Source: Streptomyces alfalfae (GTDB lineage: Bacteria > Actinomycetota > Actinomycetes > Streptomycetales > Streptomycetaceae). Taken from it: a stretch of 64,000 nucleotides of DNA. The notes under the pieces are model-generated. The model saw only the letters and a list, made by a program, of their open reading frames with translations. It did no database searches and was not told where the DNA came from. The stretch spans positions 26,383 to 90,382 of the forward strand of contig NZ_QEXM01000055.1 in the NCBI RefSeq assembly GCF_004127445.1. The letters are read 5' to 3'. Shown piece after piece: positions 25,927-33,886 of the stretch (its first letter is position 1; every line of letters starts with the position of its first letter). The position numbers were made by a program, and so were the translations under genes.

Positions 25927-26242
25927 CCTGGAGTGGTGAGCGGGCGGACACAAGCCCGGTCGGCTGAGGATGCCAGTTCTCCGGGCTTCGGCATGAAGTT
26001 CCCAGTGTCGCAGATCATCTCCGGGTGCCCAGGCCAGAGCGGAGTGGAGGTGGTCAGCCGTGGGTGCCGACTGTCAGCGTTGGTCGGCCTCGGACGGCCC
26101 AGGGACGGCCCAGAGGCCCGGAGGCCCGGAGGCCCGGAGTGGAATTATTCGGACCGACCATCGAACGTAGGCCTCCTAGGGCAGGATGACGTGGACCAGC
26201 CCTGATAACCCCTGCACTTGAGGATCCGAGCGCATCGAATAT
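25927..26242. other. intergenic region with repeat copy B
   Basis: No supported gene: a 90-codon frame here has no ribosome binding site and reads through the repeat. It holds repeat copy B at 26079-26113, then four tandem AGGCCCGG units. Composition shifts to AT-rich from about 26145 onward. Confidence 0.6.
26079..26113. repeat. intergenic repeat, copy B
   Basis: GTTGGTCGGC followed by GGACGGCCCAGGGACGGCCC, the latter identical to copy A. A degenerate third copy is at 28144-28180, so the repeats bracket the 194-aa gene and then the CBASS pair. Confidence 0.65.
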
Positions 26243-27052
26243 ATGAACGCCACACTGGAGAAAATTTTCGAACTCTTTACTCAACGCATCAGCTTGAGTC
26301 AACATGAGCTTGATGATGCACTGGAGCGTGCCAGGGAAATTTGCCAATTCCTTTCACAGGGCACTGCGGTTCAAGAATGCAAAATAACTGGCTCAATGGC
26401 TCGCTCAACAGCGATTCAAGGATTCTCCGATGTAGACATCGTAGCTGCACTGAGCCCGTCCTCATCTGCGCGAACCACTCCTTATTCAATTGCAGCAAGG
26501 CTACTGGACACCCTAAGGCCTAGGTATCGGGAAGCGCGCATCTCGGAAAATACGGTTCGCATCAGCTTCACCCAAGGGCCCGACGTTGACGTGATCCCCG
26601 CCATTCCCGATACCGTCAACCCCAATGGCGGAGTGATCTACAAGATCCCGTCACCCGATCGATCCCGATGGAACACGTACGCTCCGGAGGAGCGGAATCA
26701 GAGAATCAACCGAAAAAGTGCACTACTTGGAAACGAATTCATTCATCTGATCAAAATAATCAAGTGGTGGAGTAAGCAACACGGTCAACCCATCGCATCT
26801 TACGAGATCGAAAATATTGCAAGTGCCACCTTCTCCGACCGGATGCCACCGATCACACGCGCGATAGTGGAATTTTTCAAGGATGCGGAACATTCATCCG
26901 CGGGACGCCAAGAGGGTGACTGCAACCCAATTTCAGAAGCGCGAGACATTGCAAATAGGGCCCTTCATTGTGAGCAGCAAGGAGACACGCGAGGGGCTCT
27001 CGATCATTGGGGGAGTTTGCTAGGTGACCAGTTCTCAAGCGTCGTCCCATGA
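26243..27052 (+). CDS. CBASS CD-NTase (SMODS-type cyclic oligonucleotide synthase)
   Basis: 269 aa from ATG 26243. The nucleotidyltransferase core is explicit: G50-S51 in ITGSMARSTAIQGFSDVDI with the metal-binding pair D63/D65, and the third acid in the PDVDVIPAIPD strand (about D116). This is the cGAS/DncV-like fold that makes a cyclic di- or trinucleotide alarm signal after phage infection. The gene overlaps the effector gene by 29 bp. No Cap2/Cap3 ubiquitin-like or HORMA/TRIP13 genes are present, so this is a minimal type I CBASS. Base composition is visibly AT-richer than its neighbours, a sign of recent transfer, and no clear ribosome binding site precedes it. Confidence 0.88.
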   Translation: MNATLEKIFELFTQRISLSQHELDDALERAREICQFLSQGTAVQECKITGSMARSTAIQGFSDVDIVAALSPSSSARTTPYSIAARLLDTLRPRYREARISENTVRISFTQGPDVDVIPAIPDTVNPNGGVIYKIPSPDRSRWNTYAPEERNQRINRKSALLGNEFIHLIKIIKWWSKQHGQPIASYEIENIASATFSDRMPPITRAIVEFFKDAEHSSAGRQEGDCNPISEARDIANRALHCEQQGDTRGALDHWGSLLGDQFSSVVP

Positions 27053-27875
27053 AATCATCGCACTAGCCAATGCGCAGCTTGAGAAGGCGGCAAGAGGTTA
27101 CAGGGCGAGTAGATGGCTTCAGGTGGCAACTTTCGGCCTTAGTGTCACATCAGTCTTCATCACGAGTCCGCTAACCTATATTCCTGCCCTCATCGCGCTG
27201 GGCGTCCAGGTTTCGTCTTGGGTCACTCGAAACAGGGCGGCGAAATGCCACTCGGCCGGCGAGGAGGGGAGGATCCGTGGGCTCTTGCTTGATGCTCTCG
27301 GTACAGTCGAAGAGAGGGTCGACCTCAGTAATTGGTTTGGTCGCGTAACCCCATCCGCAGGAGAAGCGCTCCCCGACCCGGTACCTTCAGACTACTTCGC
27401 TAGCGACGCTTCTCTTGGCATGAAACGACTCTGTGACCACCTCCAAGAGAATGCCTTCTGGGGGAAGCAGTTGTATAAGTCGGCTGCAGAGTACTACGGA
27501 CGCATGCTGTGGGTATTCTCAATAGCCACTGTCGGGGTCATTCTCATCGCCATCCCAATAACCTCTGGCGAGAACAATATTATTCTGGCGCGCCTGATCG
27601 TGGTTGCCCTGGCATCTGGAGCTGCCTTCACGCAGCTGACTGAAGTCATGGCTTGGCGATCAGCCGAATCAAAGAGTGAGATTCTTGACCGGCGTCTTGA
27701 CTCACTCGCAATTTTCACCGATGGAGAACTTTCCTCCTCTCGCATTGGCACAGTTTTGTCAGCCTACGGAGACTACTGCATTGCCACCTCGGGAGCGCCA
27801 CCGGTACCGACCTGGATCTATACGCGTCAGAGGGATCGCGTGAATTCCCTGTGGGCGAGGAGAGGAACCAACTAG
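27024..27875 (+). CDS. CBASS effector: S-4TM family pore-forming membrane protein
   Basis: 283 aa from GTG 27024, inside the 3' end of the CD-NTase gene, with GGGGAG about 10 nt upstream. Two hydrophobic hairpins give four TM segments: about residues 31-48 and 53-68 (WLQVATFGLSVTSVFIT, PALIALGVQVSSWV), then about 155-173 and 181-200 (MLWVFSIATVGVILIAIP, ARLIVVALASGAAFTQL). A soluble region separates them. This matches the S-4TM effectors that accompany SMODS nucleotidyltransferases, thought to permeabilise the inner membrane when the cyclic nucleotide binds. Family assignment rests on topology plus pairing. Confidence 0.82.
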   Translation: MTSSQASSHEIIALANAQLEKAARGYRASRWLQVATFGLSVTSVFITSPLTYIPALIALGVQVSSWVTRNRAAKCHSAGEEGRIRGLLLDALGTVEERVDLSNWFGRVTPSAGEALPDPVPSDYFASDASLGMKRLCDHLQENAFWGKQLYKSAAEYYGRMLWVFSIATVGVILIAIPITSGENNIILARLIVVALASGAAFTQLTEVMAWRSAESKSEILDRRLDSLAIFTDGELSSSRIGTVLSAYGDYCIATSGAPPVPTWIYTRQRDRVNSLWARRGTN

Positions 27876-28286
27876 AGGTCGGCAGCGCCTCAATCACCGA
27901 GTCAAGCTGACAGCCGATCTATGCGCCGCACGATGCGACCTACAGGCACGAAGGCTGCTGAGGTGTGCCGGGCTGGTAGCCGGCCGTCTGGGGCTGGTGT
28001 CGGGCTACCCCGGTTGCGACCGTTGCTGTACGTCGCTGCTGTGCAGCCACAACTGATCACGCGCGGCCGTGACCTGCGGCTGCCTTTCCGATCAACGCCG
28101 TGACCTGCTGCTGAGCTGTCGGCACCTGTCGACGTTTGGTCATCGTTGGGCGCCCTTCCACGGCCATAGGACGGCCCGGGAGGGCGCTCGCGTGTTGGGC
28201 CCGGTGCATCGAAATCTCTGAAGACCCATCTTCGCCGCCACATCAGATATAGCATCACACCCTGAAGTCACTAAGGGGGATGTTGC
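27876..28286. other. intergenic region with degenerate repeat copy C
   Basis: No supported gene. A degenerate copy of the module-separating repeat lies at 28144-28180 (GTTGGGCG, then AGGACGGCCCGGG). GC content is high in the middle and falls again from about 28200. Confidence 0.55.
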
Positions 28287-29291
28287 GTGATTCTGCGTGA
28301 GTTCTTGTACGTGGACACCGACAAGGTGCGAGCCATGCTTGCCCAGCTTGATGGAGGCGTGGCAGAGGAAGAGCGGGAGACAAGTACGCAAGAAAGGAGA
28401 TCCACGGTCGGACCTCGGAGCTTCGCCCAACATCTGCAAGTGACGGGAAGTGAGAGGTATACCCAAAAGTCACTCGGTGACGCTCTCTTCCCCACGCTGG
28501 AGGAGGCCTTGGAGTCAGAGGGCCTACTCAAGGATGTATCGGAAGAGGTTTCGGACCTATCTCAGTGGACCTCGGGGTCCATGAAAGAGATCGCTCCGCC
28601 CGGCTCACTCGTTCGTATCACTGCTATGGGATCTCTATTCGATAGTCGATACACGGCAAGTGTATTTTCGGCGTTCGCTTCCGTCGCGCTCGGCCTTCAG
28701 GGGATGGGTGTCCTGGTTCCTGATTCAAGTAATGCGCCACCCGGGAAGGGGAAGGGCCGGGGAGGGCAGCAGGGGCCGAAGCCGCCCAGGCCCGGCCAAG
28801 TGCCCCCCGATCGGCAGCTAGAAGATGCGATCCCTGACTTCGCTGGAGTCGCAGGCGTGGATGGAAATTCCCTTCGTGCCATCGTCCGCATGGCGAGAGG
28901 AATCTTCGCTCCAGGCCTCCACATCAATCTTGCGCCTGTCGATGCCGGGAGCGTGCTAATTGGCTCTCGTTTGCAGGAAGGGCGGCAGTACCTGGACACA
29001 GAAGCGGATATTCTCTTCGCGCGGTACGGGACAGAGCCGCAAGAGTGGACGCTTGTGGGTAGCGTCGGAAGTTACGGTCCGGAAGACACGTCTCTGCCTG
29101 ATTTTAATTTCTTCAGGCCTGATGGAACCGTGGACAGAGCCAATTTCGCCGAAAATATTAATGGCTTTATGAAGACCTTGGGGGGAATGGGGTTCATTGA
29201 CCTCCCTCAGTATCCGGGGTTTTCGGTTATTCCATTCGCTGTCTATCGAGCGATTCCGCGAACTTCCGCCCTCCTTGCGGTGCGTGACTAG
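28287..29291 (+). CDS. DUF6414-like protein of unknown function
   Basis: 334 aa from the GTG at 28287, shortly after a GGGGGAT tract. The N-terminus, ILREFLYVDTDKVRAMLAQL, matches the opening I associate with DUF6414 proteins. A Gly/Pro/Lys-rich linker (about residues 150-180) divides an N-terminal helical part from a C-terminal alpha/beta part. One hydrophobic stretch (SVFSAFASVALGLQGMGVLV) might touch membrane. Composition is AT-richer than the AICE backbone, like the CBASS genes. It stands alone after repeat C. Function unknown; its place among defence cargo makes it a candidate defence gene. Confidence 0.6.
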   Translation: MILREFLYVDTDKVRAMLAQLDGGVAEEERETSTQERRSTVGPRSFAQHLQVTGSERYTQKSLGDALFPTLEEALESEGLLKDVSEEVSDLSQWTSGSMKEIAPPGSLVRITAMGSLFDSRYTASVFSAFASVALGLQGMGVLVPDSSNAPPGKGKGRGGQQGPKPPRPGQVPPDRQLEDAIPDFAGVAGVDGNSLRAIVRMARGIFAPGLHINLAPVDAGSVLIGSRLQEGRQYLDTEADILFARYGTEPQEWTLVGSVGSYGPEDTSLPDFNFFRPDGTVDRANFAENINGFMKTLGGMGFIDLPQYPGFSVIPFAVYRAIPRTSALLAVRD

Positions 29292-29616
29292 GAGGCCGGC
29301 GGAGCGGCTTTGGGCTGGAGCTGCTTTGGGGCGAGTGATCTTGGCCCCGTAAGCTGATGGCGAGTCGGGCAGTCTGTGGACCTGCCCGTTAAAGCACGAC
29401 GTTGGGGCCAAGATCTTAGAGGCTCGCCCCAAAGTGGCTGCCTAAAGCCGTGGAGCCGACCGCCCCAGCCACAGAGGGGTTCTCCCCACTTCATGCCCGC
29501 AGCCGCCGAGCGCGCCGCCGGGCGCGGCCAGCCGGGGCGAAGACAGGAGGCGGGCCGCGCCGTAGAGGCGGCGCGCGCCCGCGCCGTGCGCGGGCCTTGA
29601 TGAAGTAGGGAAAGTC
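29292..29616. other. structured noncoding region upstream of the AICE backbone
   Basis: No gene. The left part folds into a nested cruciform (29324-29434). The right part, 29505-29600, is extremely GC-rich with several short inverted repeats of the GCGCGCCGCC type. Such structures in AICEs and Streptomyces plasmids can be single-strand origins or the cis-acting transfer locus. Confidence 0.6.
29324..29434. repeat. nested inverted repeat (cruciform), candidate sso or clt
   Basis: Outer arms CTTTGGGGCGAG (29324-29335) and CTCGCCCCAAAG (29423-29434); middle arms GATCTTGGCCCC (29337-29348) and GGGGCCAAGATC (29404-29415); inner arms CGGGCAG (29366-29372) and CTGCCCG (29382-29388). All three are perfect and concentric. 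Confidence 0.75.
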
Positions 29617-30069
29617 TTATCCCGCTGGGATGAGGTGCTTGCCGTCGTGGCTTCGTACGTGGGGGCCAGCCCCGTCTAGGGCGTCCAGGAGTCTGATCGC
29701 GTAGACCTCGGCCATGCGGTCGCTGACCTCGTCGGGTGTGAGCCAGGAGACGGCTGTGGACTCGCTTGAGGTGCGTTCGGTGCCGCCGGAGGGCTTGCAG
29801 CGGAAGACCAGGGCGACGATGCCTCGGGTGGTGTTCTTGTAGACGCCGGTGAGTTCGTCGACCTCGACGTGGATGCCGGTCTCTTCCCAGACTTCGCGGG
29901 CTACGCCGGCCTCTGGGGTCTCGTTGAGTTCGAGTACGCCGCCAGGGAGTTCCCAGGTGCCGTTGTCGGCTCGGCGGATGGCCAGGAGGCGGCCGTCTTC
30001 GCGCACGACGACTCCGGCTACGGATACGGAGTGGAGGGGCGTCGACGTTGCTTCCTGTGGTTGACTCAT
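29617..30069 (-). CDS. Nudix hydrolase, Pif-like transfer-immunity protein
   Basis: 150 aa from ATG 30069. The Nudix box is complete: GGVLELNETPEAGVAREVWE followed by ETGI. In pSAM2 the immunity protein Pif is a Nudix protein encoded next to korSA and prevents redundant transfer between cells that already carry the element. The position here, divergent from a KorSA-like repressor with a shared 30-bp promoter region, is the same. Nudix activity on a nucleotide substrate is expected but the substrate is not known. Confidence 0.8.
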   Translation of the reverse strand: MSQPQEATSTPLHSVSVAGVVVREDGRLLAIRRADNGTWELPGGVLELNETPEAGVAREVWEETGIHVEVDELTGVYKNTTRGIVALVFRCKPSGGTERTSSESTAVSWLTPDEVSDRMAEVYAIRLLDALDGAGPHVRSHDGKHLIPAG

Positions 30070-30078
30070 GTACAGGAG
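30063..30078. promoter_or_regulatory. KorSA-like operator at the pif/korSA divergent promoter
   Basis: GACTCATGTACAGGAG, an imperfect form of the ACTCATGTACATGAGT palindrome, overlaps the Nudix start codon. The same sequence recurs at 30931 upstream of the transfer operon, so one repressor probably controls both. Confidence 0.72.
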
Positions 30079-30099
30079 CATAGGAGGCAGAGAAGGACT

Positions 30100-30879
30100 A
30101 TGGGAACTGCGGTAGAGGGGGGCAGGTCCGGGCCTCGGTACGTGCAGATCGCGGACGAGATCGTGCAGCAGATCCGGGCGGGTGTGCTCAAGCCCGGTGA
30201 CATGGTGCCGAGTGAATCGGAGCTGGTGGACCGCTACGGCGTGTCCGGGGGCACGATCCGCAAGGCCATGGTCGAGGTACGGGCGAGTGGGCTCGTCGAG
30301 ACCCGGCACGGCAAGGGCTCGATCGTGAAGGACCGGCCGCCGGTGCGGCACCGTTCCTCCGATCGCTTCCGGCGTTCGCTCCGCCAGGGCGGCAAGGCCG
30401 CGTACCTCGCGGAGTCCGCCCAGTCCGGAGCCACGGCCAAGGTAAGCGTCCTCTACATCGGGCCCATGGAAGCGCCCGCGGATGCCGCTCAGCGGCTCGG
30501 CGTCCCCGCCGGCACCCAGGTGCTTGCCCGGCGGCGTCTCTACTTCCGTAACGGCACCCCGGTCGAGACCGCCTCCTCCTACCTTCCGTGGGACGTCGTC
30601 AAGGACATCCCGGAGCTGTTCGCCGAGAATCCCGGCGGCGGTGGCATCTATGCCCGGCTCGAAGACCACGGGCATGAGTTCGCGGAGTTCGTCGAGACGC
30701 TGCAAGCGCGGCCGGCCTCCAAGGCGGAAGCCTCCGAGCTGGCGTTGAGTCCGGGTGCGCCGGTGGTTCATCTGATCCGGGAGGCCCGTACGACCGCAGG
30801 GGTCGTGGTGGAGGTCTGCGACACGCTCATGGCTGCTGACCAGTTCGTTTTCGAGTACCGGATCCCTGCCGCCGACTGA
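30100..30879 (+). CDS. KorSA-like GntR family repressor (third GntR in the element)
   Basis: 259 aa from ATG 30100, behind GGAGG and AAGGA. HTH domain RYVQIADEIVQQIRAGVLKP and VSGGTIRKAMVEVRASGLVE, then a UTRA domain from about residue 95. In pSAM2, KorSA of this family represses pra and so keeps the element integrated. Position, orientation and the palindromic operators at its own promoter and before the transfer operon all fit that role. Confidence 0.85.
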   Translation: MGTAVEGGRSGPRYVQIADEIVQQIRAGVLKPGDMVPSESELVDRYGVSGGTIRKAMVEVRASGLVETRHGKGSIVKDRPPVRHRSSDRFRRSLRQGGKAAYLAESAQSGATAKVSVLYIGPMEAPADAAQRLGVPAGTQVLARRRLYFRNGTPVETASSYLPWDVVKDIPELFAENPGGGGIYARLEDHGHEFAEFVETLQARPASKAEASELALSPGAPVVHLIREARTTAGVVVEVCDTLMAADQFVFEYRIPAAD

Positions 30880-30930
30880 CGCCGGCTCAACTTCCTGCAA
30901 CCCGTCGTGACTTCGATGTCGCGGCGGGTT

Positions 30931-30984
30931 GACTCATGTACAGGAGTGATGCACTCTTCTTCATGTCACTCATGTACATGAGTG
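30931..30984. promoter_or_regulatory. tandem operators before the transfer/replication operon
   Basis: GACTCATGTACAGGAGTG at 30931-30948 and the perfect 18-bp palindrome CACTCATGTACATGAGTG at 30967-30984, with starts 36 bp apart. They sit just upstream of the SCO3933-like gene that opens the tra-spd-rep-xis-int operon. Confidence 0.8.
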
Positions 30985-31018
30985 GCGGAGTTCAGCATCT
31001 ATAGAGGAGTGTTCTGCT

Positions 31019-31375
31019 GTGCGTCAGATCCCCGTCGACACCTCCGCCGCGACCGTGATGGTTGCCAAGACCCCGCAGCCCAAGGTGCGTGACCGCCGTA
31101 CCGGCGAAATCGCCACCGACGCCGAGACCGGCGCGAGGCTGATGACCGTGGACGTGATGTTCGCGGCCAACGACGAAGTCGAGATCCTGTCCGTCACCGT
31201 CCCGGAGACCGGCATCTCCGGTGACCTGACCATGGGCACCCCGGCCGCCCTCACGGGGCTGGTCGCCCGGCCGTGGGAGAACGAGTTCAACGGCCAGAAG
31301 CGGCACGGCATCGCCTTCCGCGCGGTCGCCGTCACCTCGCTGGCCACCACGGGCACGGGCTCGAAGGCGGCCTGA
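31019..31375 (+). CDS. SCO3933-family regulatory protein, first gene of the AICE operon
   Basis: 118 aa from GTG 31019, with GAGGAG 9 nt upstream. It matches the short family that opens AICE operons: RQIPVDTSAATVMVAKTPQP, then a central DVMFAANDEVEILSVTVPE and VARPWENEFNGQKRHGIAFR. In pSAM2 the analogous position is held by the activator Pra, which turns on replication and excision. Here it is directly downstream of KorSA-like operators, so it is likely the derepressed switch gene. The molecular activity of this family is not known. Confidence 0.8.
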   Translation: MRQIPVDTSAATVMVAKTPQPKVRDRRTGEIATDAETGARLMTVDVMFAANDEVEILSVTVPETGISGDLTMGTPAALTGLVARPWENEFNGQKRHGIAFRAVAVTSLATTGTGSKAA

Positions 31376-31378
31376 GCC

Positions 31379-32734
31379 ATGACGTGGCCGACGGTCTTAC
31401 TGCTGGTGGTCGTCGCCGCTGCGGGTCTCCTGCGGTGGTGGCGTCCCGCCTGGTACTGGATGACTTTCGGGGTCACCTTCGCTGTCGTGCGCGTCCTGGT
31501 CCGCTACGTCTCCGTCATGGAGGCATGCGGGCTGACGGTCCCGCCCTCGCGTTGGCGCCTCATGCTGGCCCGGATGACCAACCGCCCGGCGCCGGAGTCC
31601 CGCGCGCCGCGCATCCTGCGGCTGCGGCCCACCCACACCGGCCTGGTCCTCCGGCTCAAACTCCGCCCGGGACAAGACGCCTTCGACGTCGCCGCCGCCT
31701 CGGACCGGCTGCGCCACTCCTTCGGGATGTACGGCGTCACCTCCCGTGAGCTGCGCTCCGGCGTGGTCGAGATCCGGATGACCGGCTACGACGTGCTCAA
31801 GCGGGTGCAGATGCCGGCCAAGACCGACACCCGGCCGATGTGCGTTCCGGTCGCGCTGCGGGAGGACGGCTCGGTGCACTACCGCGACTACCGCGCCGTC
31901 CCGCACGGCCTGACCCTCGGCGCCACGGAGTCCGGCAAGTCCGTCTATCAACGCAACCTCGTCGCCGGGCTCGCCCCGCACCACGTCGCGCTGGTCGGCA
32001 TCGACTGCAAGCAAGGGGTCGAGCTGTTCCCGCTGGCACGCCGGTTCTCCGCGCTCGCCGACAACCCCGACACCGCGCTGGAACTGCTGGAAGCGCTGGT
32101 GTCCCACATGCAGGACGTGTACCAGCTCATCCGCGCCGAACAGCGGATCAGCGTCGCCGTGCCGGATGCGGAGATCGCCGCCGACATCTGGGACCTGCCC
32201 GAGGACCTGCGGCCGGTGCCGGTCGTAGTCCTGGTCGACGAGGTCGCCGAACTCGCGCTCTTCGCCAGCAAGGAGGAAGAGAAGCGCCGAGACCGGATCA
32301 TCACCGCCCTCGTCCGCCTCGCCCAGCTCGGCCGCGCGGCCGGCGTCTACCTGGAAATCTGCGGTCAGCGCTTCGGCTCCGAACTCGGCAAGGGCATCAC
32401 CATGCTCCGCGCCCAGCTCACCGGCCGCACCGCCCACCGCGTCAACGACGAGACGTCCGCGAACATGGCCTTCGGCGACATCGCCCCGGACGCCGTTCTC
32501 GCCGCCATCCAGATTCCCGCCGAGACACGCGGAATCGCCATCGCCGGGGACTCCACCGGCGGCTGGCATCGCATCCGCGCCCCGCACACCACGCTGCGCC
32601 AGGCCGTGAACGTCTGCAACAAGCACGCCGACCGCACCCCCGAGCTGCCCGCCCTCGCGCCCTTCCGGCCCGCGGTCGCTCCGCTGCACTCGGCCCGCGT
32701 GCCGCTGTCCAAGACAGCCCCCGCCACCGCCTGA
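31379..32734 (+). CDS. TraSA-type FtsK/SpoIIIE DNA translocase for conjugation
   Basis: 451 aa from ATG 31379, three bases after the previous stop. One or two N-terminal TM segments (VLLLVVVAAAGLL, MTFGVTFAVVRVLV), then a RecA-like motor with Walker A GATESGKS and Walker B VPVVVLVDEVAEL. A C-terminal segment ends in a low-complexity tail. In Streptomyces elements a single such hexameric ATPase moves double-stranded DNA between mycelia, with no relaxase or type IV secretion genes. Length is typical of the family. Confidence 0.93.
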   Translation: MTWPTVLLLVVVAAAGLLRWWRPAWYWMTFGVTFAVVRVLVRYVSVMEACGLTVPPSRWRLMLARMTNRPAPESRAPRILRLRPTHTGLVLRLKLRPGQDAFDVAAASDRLRHSFGMYGVTSRELRSGVVEIRMTGYDVLKRVQMPAKTDTRPMCVPVALREDGSVHYRDYRAVPHGLTLGATESGKSVYQRNLVAGLAPHHVALVGIDCKQGVELFPLARRFSALADNPDTALELLEALVSHMQDVYQLIRAEQRISVAVPDAEIAADIWDLPEDLRPVPVVVLVDEVAELALFASKEEEKRRDRIITALVRLAQLGRAAGVYLEICGQRFGSELGKGITMLRAQLTGRTAHRVNDETSANMAFGDIAPDAVLAAIQIPAETRGIAIAGDSTGGWHRIRAPHTTLRQAVNVCNKHADRTPELPALAPFRPAVAPLHSARVPLSKTAPATA

Positions 32735-32819
32735 CCCCGCCCCCCTCCCACGGTCGGCGCGACCGTCCTGCGCGCCGGGTCCCTACCCCTGCCATGCCTG
32801 ATCACAGGAAGGAGCCGTG

Positions 32820-33473
32820 ATGACCCGCCCCGCTCTCCGTATCGACGCCGTACTCGTTCAAGCCGTCATCGCCGGGGCGCTGTCCTTCGCCCACCTCCAC
32901 GACCTCGCCGCCGCTGCCGGACAGACCGGCTGGAAGGCCTGGGCCTACCCCGTCTCGGTCGACCTGCTCCTGGTCGCCGCCTGGCGACGGCTGCGCGCCG
33001 ACGGACCGTCCCGGCTGCCCTGGTGCTGGTTCCTCATCGCCCTCGTCGCCTCCCTCGGTGCCAACGTCGCCACTGCCGGGCTCCTCGACCTGGGCGACGT
33101 CCCGCCTTGGCTGCGCATCCTCGTCGCGGCCTGGCCCGCCCTGGCCTTCATGGGCGGCACCCTCCTCGCCCACTCGCCCGCGGGCCCCGCCCCGGATCCG
33201 CCGGCGCCCTCCGTCCCGGCTCCGGGCTCCGCGCCCGAAACGGCTGCCGCTGAGCCGGGCCCGGCGCCTGAACCCCCCGTCGCCCCGCAGATCGAGGTAG
33301 CCCCTGCTCTGCCCACGGCCGTGCCGGTCCCGGCCGCCCTCGTGGACCACGCCCGCAAGGTCGCCGACGACCACCACGCCCGTACCGGCGCCCCGATCGA
33401 CACCGACACCCTCCGCGCCCGCCTCGGCGTCCCGCCTCACCTCGCCGACGCCATCGCCGCCCAACTCACCTGA
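32820..33473 (+). CDS. DUF2637 membrane protein, Spd-like
   Basis: 217 aa from ATG 32820; the codon before it is an in-frame GTG, but AAGGAG is best spaced for the ATG. Four hydrophobic segments occupy residues 8-110, beginning VLVQAVIAGALSFAHLHDLA. A Pro/Ala-rich linker and a soluble C-terminal domain (LVDHARKVADDHHARTGAPI) that looks like a small DNA-binding helix bundle follow. DUF2637 proteins accompany tra in AICEs and are linked to intramycelial spread. Confidence 0.82.
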   Translation: MTRPALRIDAVLVQAVIAGALSFAHLHDLAAAAGQTGWKAWAYPVSVDLLLVAAWRRLRADGPSRLPWCWFLIALVASLGANVATAGLLDLGDVPPWLRILVAAWPALAFMGGTLLAHSPAGPAPDPPAPSVPAPGSAPETAAAEPGPAPEPPVAPQIEVAPALPTAVPVPAALVDHARKVADDHHARTGAPIDTDTLRARLGVPPHLADAIAAQLT

Positions 33474-33505
33474 CCCGACCGCACCCCGACAGGAGACCGG
33501 CTGAC

Positions 33506-33697
33506 ATGCCTGCCCGCGACTTCTTCCACTCCGTCATGCGGATCGGCCCAGTGCAGATCGGCACCCACCGCGATCGCCGGGGCCAGACCAAACACGCCGC
33601 TGTGTGCACCAACGACCGCTGCGGCTGGTCCGCCGACTACTCCAGCCAGTCCGCCGCACAGCTCGCCGCCCGCACCCACCGCTGCCGCGTCAGCTAG
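33506..33697 (+). CDS. mobile element transfer protein (short zinc-ribbon-like)
   Basis: 63 aa from ATG 33506 with a GACAGGAG ribosome binding site. The sequence RIGPVQIGTHRDRRGQTKHA is followed by C-x4-C and a later H-x-C near the C-terminus (TNDRCGWSADYS, THRCRVS), a likely zinc-binding set. This protein is found in AICEs between DUF2637 and SpdB genes; its exact role in transfer is unknown. Confidence 0.82.
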   Translation: MPARDFFHSVMRIGPVQIGTHRDRRGQTKHAAVCTNDRCGWSADYSSQSAAQLAARTHRCRVS

Positions 33698-33708
33698 GAG
33701 GCCACCCG

Positions 33709-33864
33709 ATGGACGTCCCACTCTGGCTCGCGCTCCTCGCCGTCGGCTACCTCGGCGTCAAGCTCATCCGCCCGCCCTGGTGGCTCATCGCCGTACTGCT
33801 CCTCGGCGGCTTCCTCATCGCCGACAGCGTGCTGGCCCCCGTCGTCAACGGCTTCGTCAAGTAG
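33709..33864 (+). CDS. small two-TM Spd-like membrane protein
   Basis: 51 aa from ATG 33709, with GGAGG 7 nt upstream. Nearly the whole protein is hydrophobic: two TM segments (PLWLALLAVGYLGVKLI, WLIAVLLLGGFLIADSVL). Its place in the spd cluster implies a role in intramycelial spread. Confidence 0.75.
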   Translation: MDVPLWLALLAVGYLGVKLIRPPWWLIAVLLLGGFLIADSVLAPVVNGFVK

Positions 33865-33886
33865 CACACCCGAAGGGAGAACACCG

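Noticed and set aside
25933..26205. 90-codon frame with ATG
   Set aside because: No ribosome binding site, reads through the intergenic repeat and tandem AGGCCCGG units, and has no recognisable product.
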